From Schistocerca nitens (lineage: Eukaryota > Arthropoda > Insecta > Orthoptera > Acrididae), in the NCBI RefSeq assembly GCF_023898315.1, contig NC_064622.1:79671387-79735386 (forward strand): a DNA stretch of 64,000 nt, read 5' to 3'. The notes beneath the pieces are model-generated. The model made no database searches. It was not told where the DNA came from and worked only from the letters and a program-made list of their open reading frames with translations. Below, piece after piece: positions 12,241 to 22,672 of the stretch (its first letter is position 1; each line of letters starts with the position of its first letter). The translations under genes and the position numbers were made by a program.

Positions 12241-12725
12241 TGAATGATGACTTCTGATGGTTTGTAACTGGCCAATGAGTGCCAATAATTATTTTAAATA
12301 TGTCGTATGTCACGTGGCTATATGTTTAGTAACTGGCCAATGAATGCCACTGTTTCTTATATTTTAAATTTGTATTATGTCACTTACATGCTATTATATA
12401 TGAATACCAGTAGCTTGATGCTACACTCATTAGCTCCTGTTTTGAATGATGACTTCTGATGGTTTGTACCTGACCAATGAGTGCCAATAATTATTTTAAA
12501 TATGTCGTATGTAACTTGAATGATGAAAAATGTTTTGTAATATTCAATACTTGCTATATGTTTAGTAACTGGCCAATGAATGCCACTGTTTCTTATATTT
12601 GTATTATGTCACTTACATGCTATGTATATATGAATACCAGTAGCTTGATGCTATACTCATTAGCTCCTGTTTTGAATGATGACTTCTGATGGTTTGTAAC
12701 TGGCCAATAAGTGCCAATGATTACT
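12241..12725 (+). repeat. About 200-230-bp tandem repeat
   Basis: TGAATGATGACTTCTGATGG recurs at about 12241, 12443 and 12673, each time followed by TTTGTA(A/C)CTG(G/A)CCAAT and similar downstream sequence. Parts of the unit also occur around it in shorter form. Confidence 0.8.
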
Positions 12726-13413
12726 ACAACTAGATAAATTATGTAAATGGTATGCCATTAATTAACTCTTGTTTTGAATGATCACTTTTTAATCATGCAT
12801 AAAAATGATTTGTACCTGTCAATGAGTGCCTATGTTCACTGTAATCAGATGACTTATGGACATTATTCTGTAATACTTCATACATAGTGCAGAAATGTTC
12901 AGTAACTAGGCGATCAGTTGATAAACTAGTGTAATTCTCAATGATGACTAGCATACGACTTAATGTCCTTCACCTTCTGACCTAATTACCAGAAATTACT
13001 GCAATATCCGTTTGTGCTGTCCATCCTTATGATCATGGAGCACCATACTTGGTTTTTGCAGTAATTCTACGTTGGTAAAAGAGTATGGATTCTAAAAGAG
13101 TGGGGTGTTGACACATCATGCTGTCCACCACCTTGAGCGATGGAGATGTTATTATGGTCCCACTATTTGGTGTACCTAATGTACTACCAAATTGATAACA
13201 TTGGATATTAATACGCCATTTCAGTGTCTTGGCTACACTGATTAATACTTCAGGGAAGAGAACTTCAGATTGTCTCACTTGGTGTTGTGCTTCTGTAAAA
13301 AGATATGGACTTTCAGTACAGCTACGTGCAAACTACTGTGCTACAACCATTATGCAATCCTTCCCTTTCCTATCCTAGTTCTTGTACAATGGTAAAAAAT
13401 ATATATATATTTA

Positions 13414-13620
13414 CAGTGCGTGTGCACTTTATGTCATTTGTTAATATGTTTTGTACTCATTGCGTATACATTTTGTCATTGCTTGATATGTTCTGTACTA
13501 CAGTGCGTGTGCACTTTATGTCATTTGTTAATATGTTTTGTGCTCATTGCGTATACATTTTGTCATTGCTTGATATGTTCTGTACTCAGTACATGTGCAC
13601 TATATTTCATTTCATCTTCT
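13414..13620 (+). repeat. 87-bp minisatellite, about 2.4 units
   Basis: CAGTGCGTGTGCACTTTATG starts units at 13414 and 13501; a diverged third unit starts at 13587. The open frames here are only repeat translations. Confidence 0.9.
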
Positions 13621-13623
13621 GCA

Positions 13624-13626
<3 letters not shown>

Positions 13627-13668
<42 letters not shown>
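13627..13668. repeat. (TA)n microsatellite
   Basis: About 20 TA units. A poly-C run follows at about 13730-13745. Confidence 0.95.
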
Positions 13669-13670
<2 letters not shown>

Positions 13671-13757
13671 TAAGAAAAATTTGTTGCTCATGGCAAGTCC
13701 AGTTGACTCACCATCGCCCCAAATTTTTGCCCCCCCCCCCCCCCCAGTGGAGGGTTA

Positions 13758-14509
13758 TGTAAGAGGTATGCGCTGCCTGCGATATGCAAGGTATAAGAGA
13801 ATCGCTGACCAGAGAGCAGTGTTGACTGAGTACGAACTGTGTAGCTGTAGCAGTTAGTTGTTGCTAATCGCTAGTCTGCAGTTGTCTGCAGTCTGCGCTG
13901 GTCTGGAGTCTGCTCTAGTCGGGAGTCCGGAGCCTGAGTATTATTGTTTAAGGTAAAAAGCAGCCTCGCGCATATCTAGTAATGTATCTGAACTGTCATC
14001 CAAATGTTTTAAAAATGTCCTAATAATAATTTTTGTAATATAAAGTAATTTTTTAAAAAAGCATTCATTTCAATTTAAAGAATTTACTTATTTCTCCCAT
14101 CCATGATCATTCCGATTGTTACAAAAGAAAAATCAGTTGCTTCCTTTCACAAATCACAAATGTATAGGCCAGCATTGCACGGAGCTGTGCCGGAAAAATG
14201 TTAAGTAAGAGCAGATATATTCGCCGTTTTTATTGAGGTAAGAATTTTTGCTTTTTTATTCAGAATGATCTTACAGGGCCATGACGCAGCACTGCTGTCG
14301 TCCAAAAATTTACCAGGTTACTGAATTTGTTTTTTTTTTTCATTATTACGAGGTTTAGGATTTTTTCTGTTTCGAGCTTACATTAAATGAGAAAAGAATT
14401 TTGTGGGTTCATTAAATGGCAACCAATTTTGTTCTGAGGTCACACAAAAATTAGAATCATTAACCAAATAATATTTATTTAATTTTAAATATTTTGTGGG
14501 GAGGTTACA
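13758..14509 (+). repeat. 3' LTR of the Gypsy-type element
   Basis: 752 bases, starting TGTAAGAGG and ending GAGGTTACA, colinear with 4942-5689. The target-site copy CGCT follows at 14510-14513. Confidence 0.93.
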
Positions 14510-14513
14510 CGCT

Positions 14514-15837
14514 TTCCGTTAACGAAGGTTAAGGTTGATTCGGCACTCCGTACGACGCTTGACACCTTAGCAGGCGGGTCGGAGCCACCTTCGCCACTAA
14601 ACGGAAGCCTTTGGACTGAGAGGTCTTGTGTTTTGCATATTATTCATAAATCGTTGTTTTAGTACTAAGTTGGCTGATGTTTCTTATGGATTCCCGGCAT
14701 TTGGTCTGTTGTCCGGCCCGGACAAGGTCTCGTTATTTTAAAAGTCGGTCCTTGTTTTGGCTTAGTTCGATTTTGGTTTACTGCCTGGTGGTTCTGGTAG
14801 TACGCCGGGTCGCTGTGGTTGTGTTGCATTTTGTATGGGGCTGTGTGCTCGGAGCCGTGGAGTACTACTCGTGTGAAATGCTTCACTGTGGAGTACTGAT
14901 CGGGCCATTCTTGGTCCTCTGCTGTATGAAATAATTTTATTATTATTTTAAAGTAACATTATCATTTAAATGATTTAATTCTTGTTGCGTTAATTGCAGC
15001 TTGGGTACTGAGAAATTTAGTAGTGTAATTACGGAAGATTTAATAGTGACACATGCCCCTTACCTGTTTCGTAATCTGTTAATTACCGAAAGACCTTAAG
15101 CTCATAGTCATATGTGATTTTTTAAAATTATTGTATTTTTATTTCATGTTATCGTTGTTTTTTTTTTAATTTGCTGATCACTGGTGTACTGTTCCAAGTA
15201 TTAAAATGTTTCTGGTAGCTATTACGTGAGTGGAACGCGGGGAACCGCAACGGAGAGAGTAGTTGCGTGCCTTACGTGTCCGTTGTTGGCGCGGCCTGGT
15301 GACCGTTGTTTGTGTTGCCTCCTCCCTTGCGGCCCCGTCTGATTCTTCTCATAAACATTTCCTTCAAGGCATTTTAGTTAATTTTATGCTAGTATTATTT
15401 TAGTTTCTTACATTGGTAAAATTGTGCGGCCTTCATTATGCACACTGTTTGTCATAGTGGAGTTGATGTGCCATTGTAATTTCTTAACCTCCATTGTGTG
15501 TTCCCTTCGGGATACATATTGTTAGTCATAATAGATTTGAGTATGCCAATTGTAATGTCTCATATATCATGATGTGCGTGTGTAATGGTGCAATAAATGG
15601 ATGATTGTTATTTCTGTTTTTGGCGCCCTTCACGCCTCCTTTCTTGTCCCTATTGGTACGCTATCCTTGTACTTGTGCTGGTCCCCTACAACAAGTGCTA
15701 ATTACAAGAGCTCATCGGTTCCTTCTGTGACTTCTTTTGCAAGTTGTACAATTTTTTTCGACTTGCTCATTGTCCACTATTTTAATTTTGTTTTGAGGAT
15801 ACGATGATATACAGGTGCTAAAAAGTCGTAGTCTGCA
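14514..15837. other. No gene; possible LTR-like sequence
   Basis: No supported coding frame. AATAAATGG at 15591-15600 followed by TTTTGGCGCCCTTCACG near 15616 looks like an LTR polyadenylation signal followed by a TGGCGCCC primer-binding site. No partner LTR was found, so this is only a hint of an older element split by the Gypsy-type insertion. Confidence 0.3.
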
Positions 15838-16297
15838 CACAGAAATATTGTCACATTACTGAACAACCAGTTTCGGTCAGTAATGGACGATCCTCAGGTA
15901 TAATGTGATACCAGAACAAATCATAGCTATTAAAAAGCATCGTGACGTAAACCAGTATGTAAATTCAACTATAATACAGGAGGAGATACACCACACCGTA
16001 GGTAATGAGGCAAAGTACTGATATGTATGTCGTGATATAAATCGTACTATTAAAAACTGTGAGGAACTTTGGTTGAACTGACGTAATACACATCACAGAA
16101 TTTATCCTGAGTATCTTACATGGCACACTAATTGCAAACGAACTGCTGAAATAAGACCTAGAAATAAACTAGAGCAGATTTGATGAAAAAGAATGGGAAA
16201 GCATGGTTGCCCCGTGGACGGCTAATCGGCGGCATGAAAAAGACGAAAATAATTCAGTGTGGGATCTATGTGCAGCGTTTCAACTCCTTCCATACAT
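15838..16297. other. Single arm of a fold-back-like repeat, then nothing
   Basis: ACCAGTTTCGG ... CAGTAATGG ... CCTCAGG (15868-15900) resembles the ACCAGTTTCGGGCTC ... CTTCAGG arm of the palindrome at 59833-60146. No matching inverted arm is present here. Confidence 0.35.
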
Positions 16298-16495
16298 GCC
16301 GGCCGGTGTGGCCGAGCGGTTCTAGGCGCTTCACTCTGAAACCGCGCGACCGCTACGGTCGGCAGGTTCGAATCCTGCCTCGGGCATGGATGTCTGTGAT
16401 GTCCTTAGGTAAGTTAGGTTTAAATAGTTCAAAGTTCTAGGGGACTGATGACCTCAGATGTTAAGTCCCATAGCGCTCAGAGCCAGAGCCTTCCT
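16298..16495 (+). mobile_element. Main-family SINE with target duplication
   Basis: GCCGGCCGGTGTGGCCGAGC (A box) through GGTTCGAATCCTGCCTCGGG (B box) to GCTCAGAGCCA. It is flanked by CCTTCCATACAT and CCTTCCTTACAT (one mismatch), a 12-base target duplication. Confidence 0.92.
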
Positions 16496-17044
16496 TACAT
16501 CGATAGGCATTTCAAGGTTGGAAGGCTTGATGAAGGAACACTAATATCCTGTAATAACAGCCGTCGTCTGTAATATGGATGCGTAGTTGAGTTTTAGTGT
16601 CCGATATGATTCTACGTTTTATATCTGCGCGTAAAACCCACCATTTAAGCTACAGTTTTACGACTCCTGCTCTAATTCAAAAAGTAGACCTGATAACAAA
16701 CAATGCTTTCAGTTATCACTCACTGGTTGGCTGAAATGCCTTTGTGGTGTGTACATAAAATTTAATTACTTCGCTTTTAAATGCTTCTGGTACAGATTAC
16801 ACATTACATATTCTGATAGGCCTATTGGATGACAGTCGCGTAATCGAGTTACTGACGACTTAAAATCTTCGTCAGAAACTGACACACAAAGGCAAAATAT
16901 AACTATTCATTAAATATGTCAGAATCTCTTTAAAATATGAAATATACGTTAGCAAATTCGGTGAACAGTTTCCCAGAGCGAAAGCCATGAACTTTGTACT
17001 GCTTTCTACGTATAGACTGTATGAACTGAAACAAGTGACAAGTT
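16496..17044. other. No recognised feature
   Basis: Unique-looking sequence without open frames. Confidence 0.5.
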
Positions 17045-17055
17045 GCACAGATCAG

Positions 17056-17245
17056 TTCAAATGCTCTGAGCACTGTGGGACTTAACATCTGAGATCTTCA
17101 GTCCCCTAGAACTTAGAACAACTTAAACCTAACTAACCTAAGGACATCACACACATCCATGCCCGAGGCATGATTCGAACCTGCGACCGTAGCGGTCGCG
17201 CGGTTCCAGACTGAAGCGCCTAGAACCGCTCGGCCACACCGGCCG
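17056..17245 (-). mobile_element. Main-family SINE with target duplication
   Basis: Complete minus-strand copy. Flanked by GCACAGATCAG (17045-17055) and GCACAGGTCAG (17246-17256). Confidence 0.92.
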
Positions 17246-17259
17246 GCACAGGTCAGTAA

Positions 17260-17463
17260 CTCTTAGGGTCTTTGCCATTGCTAGACTGCTCTTTAGGTCC
17301 TCCTTGCTCCGTCCGTCATGAGTTATTTTACTGCCTAGGCAGCAGAATTCTTTAACTCGTCTGCTTCGTGACCATCAGTCCTCATGTTAAGTTTCTCGCT
17401 GTTGTCATTACTGCTACTGCTCATTACTTTCGTCTTCCTTAGATTTCGTCTCAATCCATATTC
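17260..17463 (-). pseudogene. LINE fragment, left part
   Basis: It aligns with 50735-50930 of the larger minus-strand LINE fragment (CTCCTTGCTCCGTCCGTCATG, ATTACTTTCGTCTTCC). The alignment breaks at 17463 where the LTR-derived insertion begins and resumes at 18819, which independently proves the insertion boundaries. Confidence 0.7.
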
Positions 17464-18818
17464 TGAAACGTCCCCTTAGAAAAATTATACAAGACTGTGC
17501 TTAACCTGACACACAATATTTTTAGCGCAACGCAATCTGACTCTCAATAATCCCTACAAAAGAATGGCCCTGACTAACATTAACCTATACCTTTCACAAA
17601 TCACTTACCTCACAAAAATCTTCGTTACTCGAACTACTGCAATACAGCGAGCGCCACTACTGCCAGCTAAATAAAAGATTCAAACTACGGAAGGCACTAA
17701 CTACTGACGGGCATAGTTAGCAAATGAAAGATTTTAATAGAGAACAAACAATGTATTTACCTTAATAGTGTTGAAACCTCATAATATACATAGTCCAGTC
17801 TTACAAATTTCAAAACTCCGCCAACTCTCTCCCCACATCCACCACTGCTGGCGGCTCACCTCCAACTGTGCAACGCTACGCGCTGTTAACATCCAGCTGC
17901 CGCTGCCCAACACTACAATGGCAGACAACAATGCAAACTAGCCACAGACTGCACACAGCACAGCCAGTGAGTTTCGTACAGAGCGCTACGTAACGTTGCC
18001 AATAAGAAAACATAAACAGCCTACTTACATAGCCCCCATGCTCCCCACAAAAAAATTTACAAATTGTTTTGGGCAGTGGCCAATAATGATTTGATAAAAT
18101 TTTTCATAATTACAATAACAAAGATATCAAATGTACACACTTATTGATACAATGTTGGTCAAAAGCTAAAATATTCTCACAGTCCATAAAGACAGTCCTG
18201 ATCATTCATCAAAGTAACATTGCAGTGTTTTTCTCAAAGTCTGAGCAGTAAAAGAAAATGCACACGGAAGTAGTCGATTTCCATGCAATCTTGAAGAAGT
18301 AGTGTTGTCCTTCCAACGGAAAGACAGTGCTGACTCTTGACATGCAGACAGGTATTGGTCCACAACAGAGCAAACCCACAGCAGAGTCAGTCGAAATTTT
18401 GAAGAGTATTGGTAGGTAGTTCATCACAGAGCAGACCCACTGTAGTCCTGGTAGAGATTACGGTATTGGTGGGCCACCAGAGGCGCAGACCCACTGCAGT
18501 CCTTGTAGAAAAAATGGTACTGGTGAGTCAGCAAAGACGCAGATCCACTGTAGTCCTTGTAGAAATAATGGTATTGGTGGGTCATCAAAGGTGCAGACCC
18601 ACTGTAGTCCTTGTAGAGACGACCAGCAGCCATCTGTTGCAACTGTGCAGGTGCACAATCACCATCGAAGAGTCTTGCGGACAATATAGCAAGTCCATAA
18701 ACCACCACTTGTGCACTCACAAAGTTTTTTAATTGTCAGAGTCAGATTGCGTTGCTCTAAAAATATTGTGTGTCAGGTTAAGCACAGTCTTGTATAATTT
18801 TTCTAAGGGGACGTTTCA
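17464..18818 (-). mobile_element. LTR-retroelement-derived insertion with U5 at both ends
   Basis: 17464-18029 is a diverged copy of the 555-bp LTR of the element at 22097-30348 (minus orientation). 18030-18739 is the adjoining internal 3' sequence of that element, including its purine-rich tract. 18740-18818 is an inverted copy of about 79 bases of the LTR's outer (U5) end, with about one mismatch to 17464-17542. Both termini therefore read TGAAACGTCCCC inward. The 4-base target ATTC is duplicated (17460-17463, 18819-18822) and the surrounding LINE sequence is continuous if the insertion is removed. Confidence 0.85.
18409..18625. repeat. 54-bp minisatellite, about 3.6 units
   Basis: Units start GCAGA(C/T)CCACTG(T/C)AGTCCT. 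They encode an 18-residue repeat (YKDYSGSA type) on the minus strand and stay in frame because 54 is divisible by three. The homologous block at 23048-23190 has about 2.6 units. Confidence 0.9.
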
Positions 18819-18915
18819 ATTCTGCACTCATCAGACTGTTCATTCCATTCGATAGGTCCCGTAATTCTTAGCTGAGGGTAGCAGTGTACCGCACTTGGAA
18901 AGAATTTCGGGACTT
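18819..18915 (-). pseudogene. LINE fragment, right part
   Basis: GACTGTTCATTCCATTCGATAG and GAGGGTAGCA continue the alignment with 50930-51000 that stops at 17463. Confidence 0.6.
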
Positions 18916-20187
18916 ATGTCCATGTGACGTTTTTGCTCCTTATCGTCTCACAGACGTTTCCTGCAGTTTGTCTCTAATTAAGAAAATCACCCCGTGTAAT
19001 GTATAATGTGCAATATATAATGTAACTGCTTTTATTTCTACAAAATATAACTGTTACAAAAATGTCTAGATGGATTGTAGTTACCCTTTACAGACGTTAC
19101 TCTGAAGCAACTGACTTGTTTTCATCATCCACGAAGATTATGAAAATAAAAAAAAATGACCAGCCCATTGTATTATTAATTACCTCAGCAGTAGTTTGCA
19201 GGGAACTACCTTTTATTCTGAGAAAACCAAAAGATTGTGAGGAGGGCTTTTATTAGACTACTGACTGCATGTCGTTACAAGACACAATGTGGATGGTATG
19301 GGATCGACTGACCCACGTACAAGTAGCTATGGCTCTAACTGCTGGATACTGCTCGGCCACATATAAAAGCTTTTCATGCGATCTCCCAGCAGATGTTGAG
19401 GTGCAGAGTATTCCACAGTATGAGCATCAGCACTCCCTCCCATGGCGTTCCGCAAAATCCACCTCAAACGTTTACCTACATTTGATTTATCGGTTTAGAT
19501 ACTTTGACCTGCATGTCGAACTATGTATCAGCCTCCATAATATGTTGCATGAGTTTGTTGCTATAATAGATGAAAAACACGTGCAAGAAAAGAAAGCATA
19601 AATAAAAGATTCCTTTGTATAAGTATTCCATTTCTGAGTGTATCGCTCGAAATCTGCAACCTCCTATTCCCGTTCGGTCGTAAAGTCAGCTACGAGTGAC
19701 AACCGTCGGGCATCCTGCTGCATTACGGACATGTCTGACACGTTGGATCTGCAGAGTGCAAATTTCATTCTGGATCTCAGATGTTGCTTTCTCAGCCTGT
19801 CTCTCTAGGAAAATTCGTACTGATAAATCACAAAACCTTAGGAATAGGAACACGAATTAGCCCCAACGATATTTGTTATATTTGATTCTCAATTTATCTT
19901 TACAACTCATGAACTAAAATTCCACCGCCACTTTCAATAGGTTTTTGGGCTGTGTAAACAAACTGTGATATCCTGCCTCTATTCATGTATATATTTTTCG
20001 ATTTTATAAGTAGTAAAGTAGTTACACATATGCTGTGTAACCACTCTCGCATTTCCGTCAGTGTAAGGGAAATATTTCAGTTATTCTTCATAATAATTTA
20101 AATTAGGATTATTTAAAATATTTAAGTAAAAAATTTAAATAAAAGGAAGTACAATCACTAAGAACATGAAGTTATAAGAGAAGAAAG
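18916..20187. other. No recognised gene
   Basis: Two short open frames (19062-19256 and 19269-19601) have no recognisable domain and no clear splice signals. Confidence 0.45.
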
Positions 20188-20374
20188 CTTTCAAATAACT
20201 TCCGGGAATTCAGCCAGGTAACACTTTCCGCGACCGCCGATATTTCGGCGGGAGAACACCCCGCCATTTTCAAGGCAAACTGTTTGCCTTGAAAATGGCG
20301 GGGTGTTCTCCCGCCGAAATATCGGCGGTCGCTGAAAGTGTTACCTGGCTGAATTCCCGGAAGTTATTTGAAAG
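20188..20374. repeat. 93-bp-arm near-perfect hairpin
   Basis: Left arm 20188-20280 and right arm 20282-20374 are reverse complements with one mismatch and a one-base centre at 20281. It contains the self-complementary core CCGCCGATATTTCGGCGG. No coding sequence. Likely a miniature fold-back element or a recently formed inverted duplication. Confidence 0.95.
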
Positions 20375-22092
20375 TTGTATACGCCAGGAGAAACTCAGGT
20401 CTCACGAGAAGAAAGCTGTATATCGTAGTTTGTGTTTGCCTGTATATTACTATTCCGATTCCAGTTCCGACTCCTGTCCTATGACTGCTTTTATTACTGT
20501 TGTTGCGATTGCTAATACTGCATGTTGTATAGAGTGAAGTACTGAAGATATGCCAAGTTATTTTTGAAAGTGAACCGATTATTGTACAAACGTATTACCT
20601 ACACAAAGTCGTCGTAGTTTTCATCATCCAAAGGTCTAGTTTTAGAGACTTGAATTTATTTGAAAATAGAGAAAGACAGTTTCTTTACTGATTAGAACTG
20701 AATATTTATGATATTTGAGTTAAACGGTATTATCAAGTGAAAAGTAATGGCTGAACTAACTGAATTTTAGTGCGAATATTTGCAAAAGTTAACAGTGTCG
20801 ATATCGACTTTTAAGTGTTAGTGCAAAATTTAAGTACTGTTAGAATCCCTGGTCGGACGTAAACTTTGAGCTAGCTGTAAAGTTTTGATAACTTTTTAAT
20901 GAATATTTATTGGCTATCTAAAGCACAAAAAATAGGAAAGACAATAAACTTTGCAAACCTATAATTAAAAATCAGAAGCAATTGTGCAGGCCAGATAACT
21001 AAGTGGACGCAGCCTGCTCTGTAGCTGTAATAAACAGTTCATCAGTATCGCACGCAGTAACTATAAACTGTTTCAGTTAAATTTAAACGAGCTGTATCTT
21101 CTTGAAGCGAGATGTTGGTTCTTAAACTGTATTCTTATAAGTAACCAGAATATAATAATTGAATTGAAGCTTCGCTGCCGTGTTATTCGAATAAGCAAAA
21201 AAATAAGAGCTAGAATACTCCGCCAGCACTACGTATGATTTACGTCGAGATCTGCACAAACGACGACGCCACAGCCCAAGAGCGCCATATATTAAAATAT
21301 CTACAGTCAAGACAAGGCGAAGACAACCCAGCACTAGATTCAGCTGTTTTTGTGATATGAATCGATATATAATTTCCTGTAACTGTTTATACTTCTTTTT
21401 ATTTAGTTAAAATATGAAAATCCATCAGTGTATAACTACGAAATGAAACATTAGCAACGTATTCGTAAATATGTTACATTTGCTTGCTTGAAACGGGTGG
21501 TGAGGTAGACATTGTCACTGCATTTTATTTCTGGCAGTTGTTGTCCACGTAGCGCAGTGCAAGGCAAGATACAACCGAGTCCCTTTACACCAGTCAACAA
21601 AAACAGATGTACATAATTTGAAACTTTCTGGCAGATTAAAACTGTGTAACTGCGTGGAACTCGGAGCTGAAGCCTTTGACTTTCGGAGCAAAAAGAGATG
21701 CAAAATATTCTCTTTTCTTAAATTAAAAAAAAATACTCAAAAAAGTGTTACACTAAGCCATGTTTTGGCTCTATTGTGCTCTTATACGTAGTCTCAAAAC
21801 AGTCTGCATTTTTCTTTGTAAGTTTAACGTCCTAAGTTCTGAGTTCAATTTTTATGAATGAAAAGTTTGTAAGGTGGTCAATGCGTTGTTCTGGAACAAA
21901 ATGAGACAAAAATATTACATTTTAAAAACGTGATTCACCAAAATATTAGGGCATGTAGCGTACGTGCTACATCAGGCAAAGATAGGTTTTTTAATCATAT
22001 AAAGACATGGTTTCAGCGATTTTTTGATGAATTTTTTTTATGAACTGACGATTGAAATAAATAAATGTTTTTATTTAAGTACCACAGAATTT
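20375..22092. other. No recognised gene
   Basis: AT-rich sequence. 21618-21690 (GAAACTTTCTGGCAGATTAAAACTGTGT ... with a GGAACTCGGAGC stretch) is a diverged half of the tRNA-pair repeat seen at 31561-31825. Nothing else recognised. Confidence 0.45.
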
Positions 22093-22096
22093 TATT

Positions 22097-22651
22097 TGAA
22101 ACGTCCCCTTTCAATAATTTTACAAGACTGTGCTTGAACCTGACGCACAATATTTTTTTAGCGCAACGCAATCTGACTTTCAATAATCTCAACAATAGAA
22201 TGGCCCTGACTAACATTAACCTGTACTTTTCACAAATCACTTACCTCACAAAAATCTTCGCTACTCAAGCTACTGCAATACAGCGAGCGCCACAACTGCC
22301 AGCTAAATAAAATATTCAAACTATGGAAGGCACTAACTACTGATAGGGATAGTTAGCAAATGAAAGATATTAATAGAGAACAAACAATGTATTTACCTTG
22401 ATATCATCATTTATAAATATAGCAGTTCATGACAAATTTCAAAACTCCGCCATCTCTCTCCCCACATCCACCGCTGCTGGCGGCTCACCTCCAACTGCGC
22501 AACGCTACGTGCTGTTCACAGCCAGCTGCCTAACACTACAATGGCGAGTATTACAACAATGCAAAGCAGCCACAGACTGCACACAGCACAGCCAGTGATT
22601 TTTATACAGAGGTGGCGTTACCAATAAAAAAACCTAAACAGCCTACTTACA
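22097..22651 (-). repeat. 3' LTR of the gag-only element
   Basis: Begins TGAAACGTCCCC and ends CCTACTTACA on the plus strand. It differs from 29794-30348 only at GACGCACAAT/GACACACAAT and CCGCTGCTGG/CCACTGCTGG. Confidence 0.95.
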
Positions 22652-22672
22652 TAGCCCCCATGCTCCCCACAA
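22652..22672 (-). other. Polypurine tract
   Basis: The minus strand reads TTGTGGGGAGCATGGGGGC immediately before the 3' LTR, the expected plus-strand primer site. The same motif borders the LTR copy at 17464-18029. Confidence 0.75.

Larger units (their letters stand above)
10486..13757 (+). other. Long non-coding 3' region of the Gypsy-type element
   Basis: About 3.3 kb between integrase and the 3' LTR with no supported frame: no envelope-like protein was seen. It holds several internal repeat blocks. The pol-less element at 22097-30348 has a similarly long non-coding 3' region, so this seems a family trait rather than decay. A purine-rich AGTGGAGGG at 13746-13754 just before the 3' LTR is the likely polypurine tract. 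Confidence 0.7.
4942..14509 (+). mobile_element. Ty3/Gypsy-type LTR retrotransposon, defective
   Basis: A 9.57-kb element bounded by two direct repeats that start TG and end CA (4942-5689 and 13758-14509). The 4-base target duplication CGCT lies just outside (4938-4941 and 14510-14513). The order inside is primer-binding site, gag remnant, RT, RNase H and integrase, the last order being that of Ty3/Gypsy. About 3.3 kb of non-coding sequence separates integrase from the 3' LTR. Protease and the N-terminal half of RT appear deleted around 8280-8400, and gag and pol carry frameshifts and stops, so it cannot act alone. The LTRs differ at roughly 3 percent of sites by eye, which suggests an insertion of moderate age. 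Confidence 0.93.

Noticed and set aside
13305-13857. Two overlapping open frames ending in the same residues as a frame at 4598-5041
   Set aside because: The shared ending is just the translated start of the two LTRs; the rest is minisatellite and (TA)n translation.
16298-16400. tRNA-like head as a genuine tRNA
   Set aside because: It is the head of a SINE present in about a dozen copies with target duplications.
18409-18625. CRISPR-like array
   Set aside because: The units are contiguous with no spacers; this is a minisatellite in a eukaryotic retroelement.
18424-18720. Repeat-containing frame as a confirmed gene
   Set aside because: Conserved openness is interesting, but there are no start, splice or homology data; kept as a finding only.
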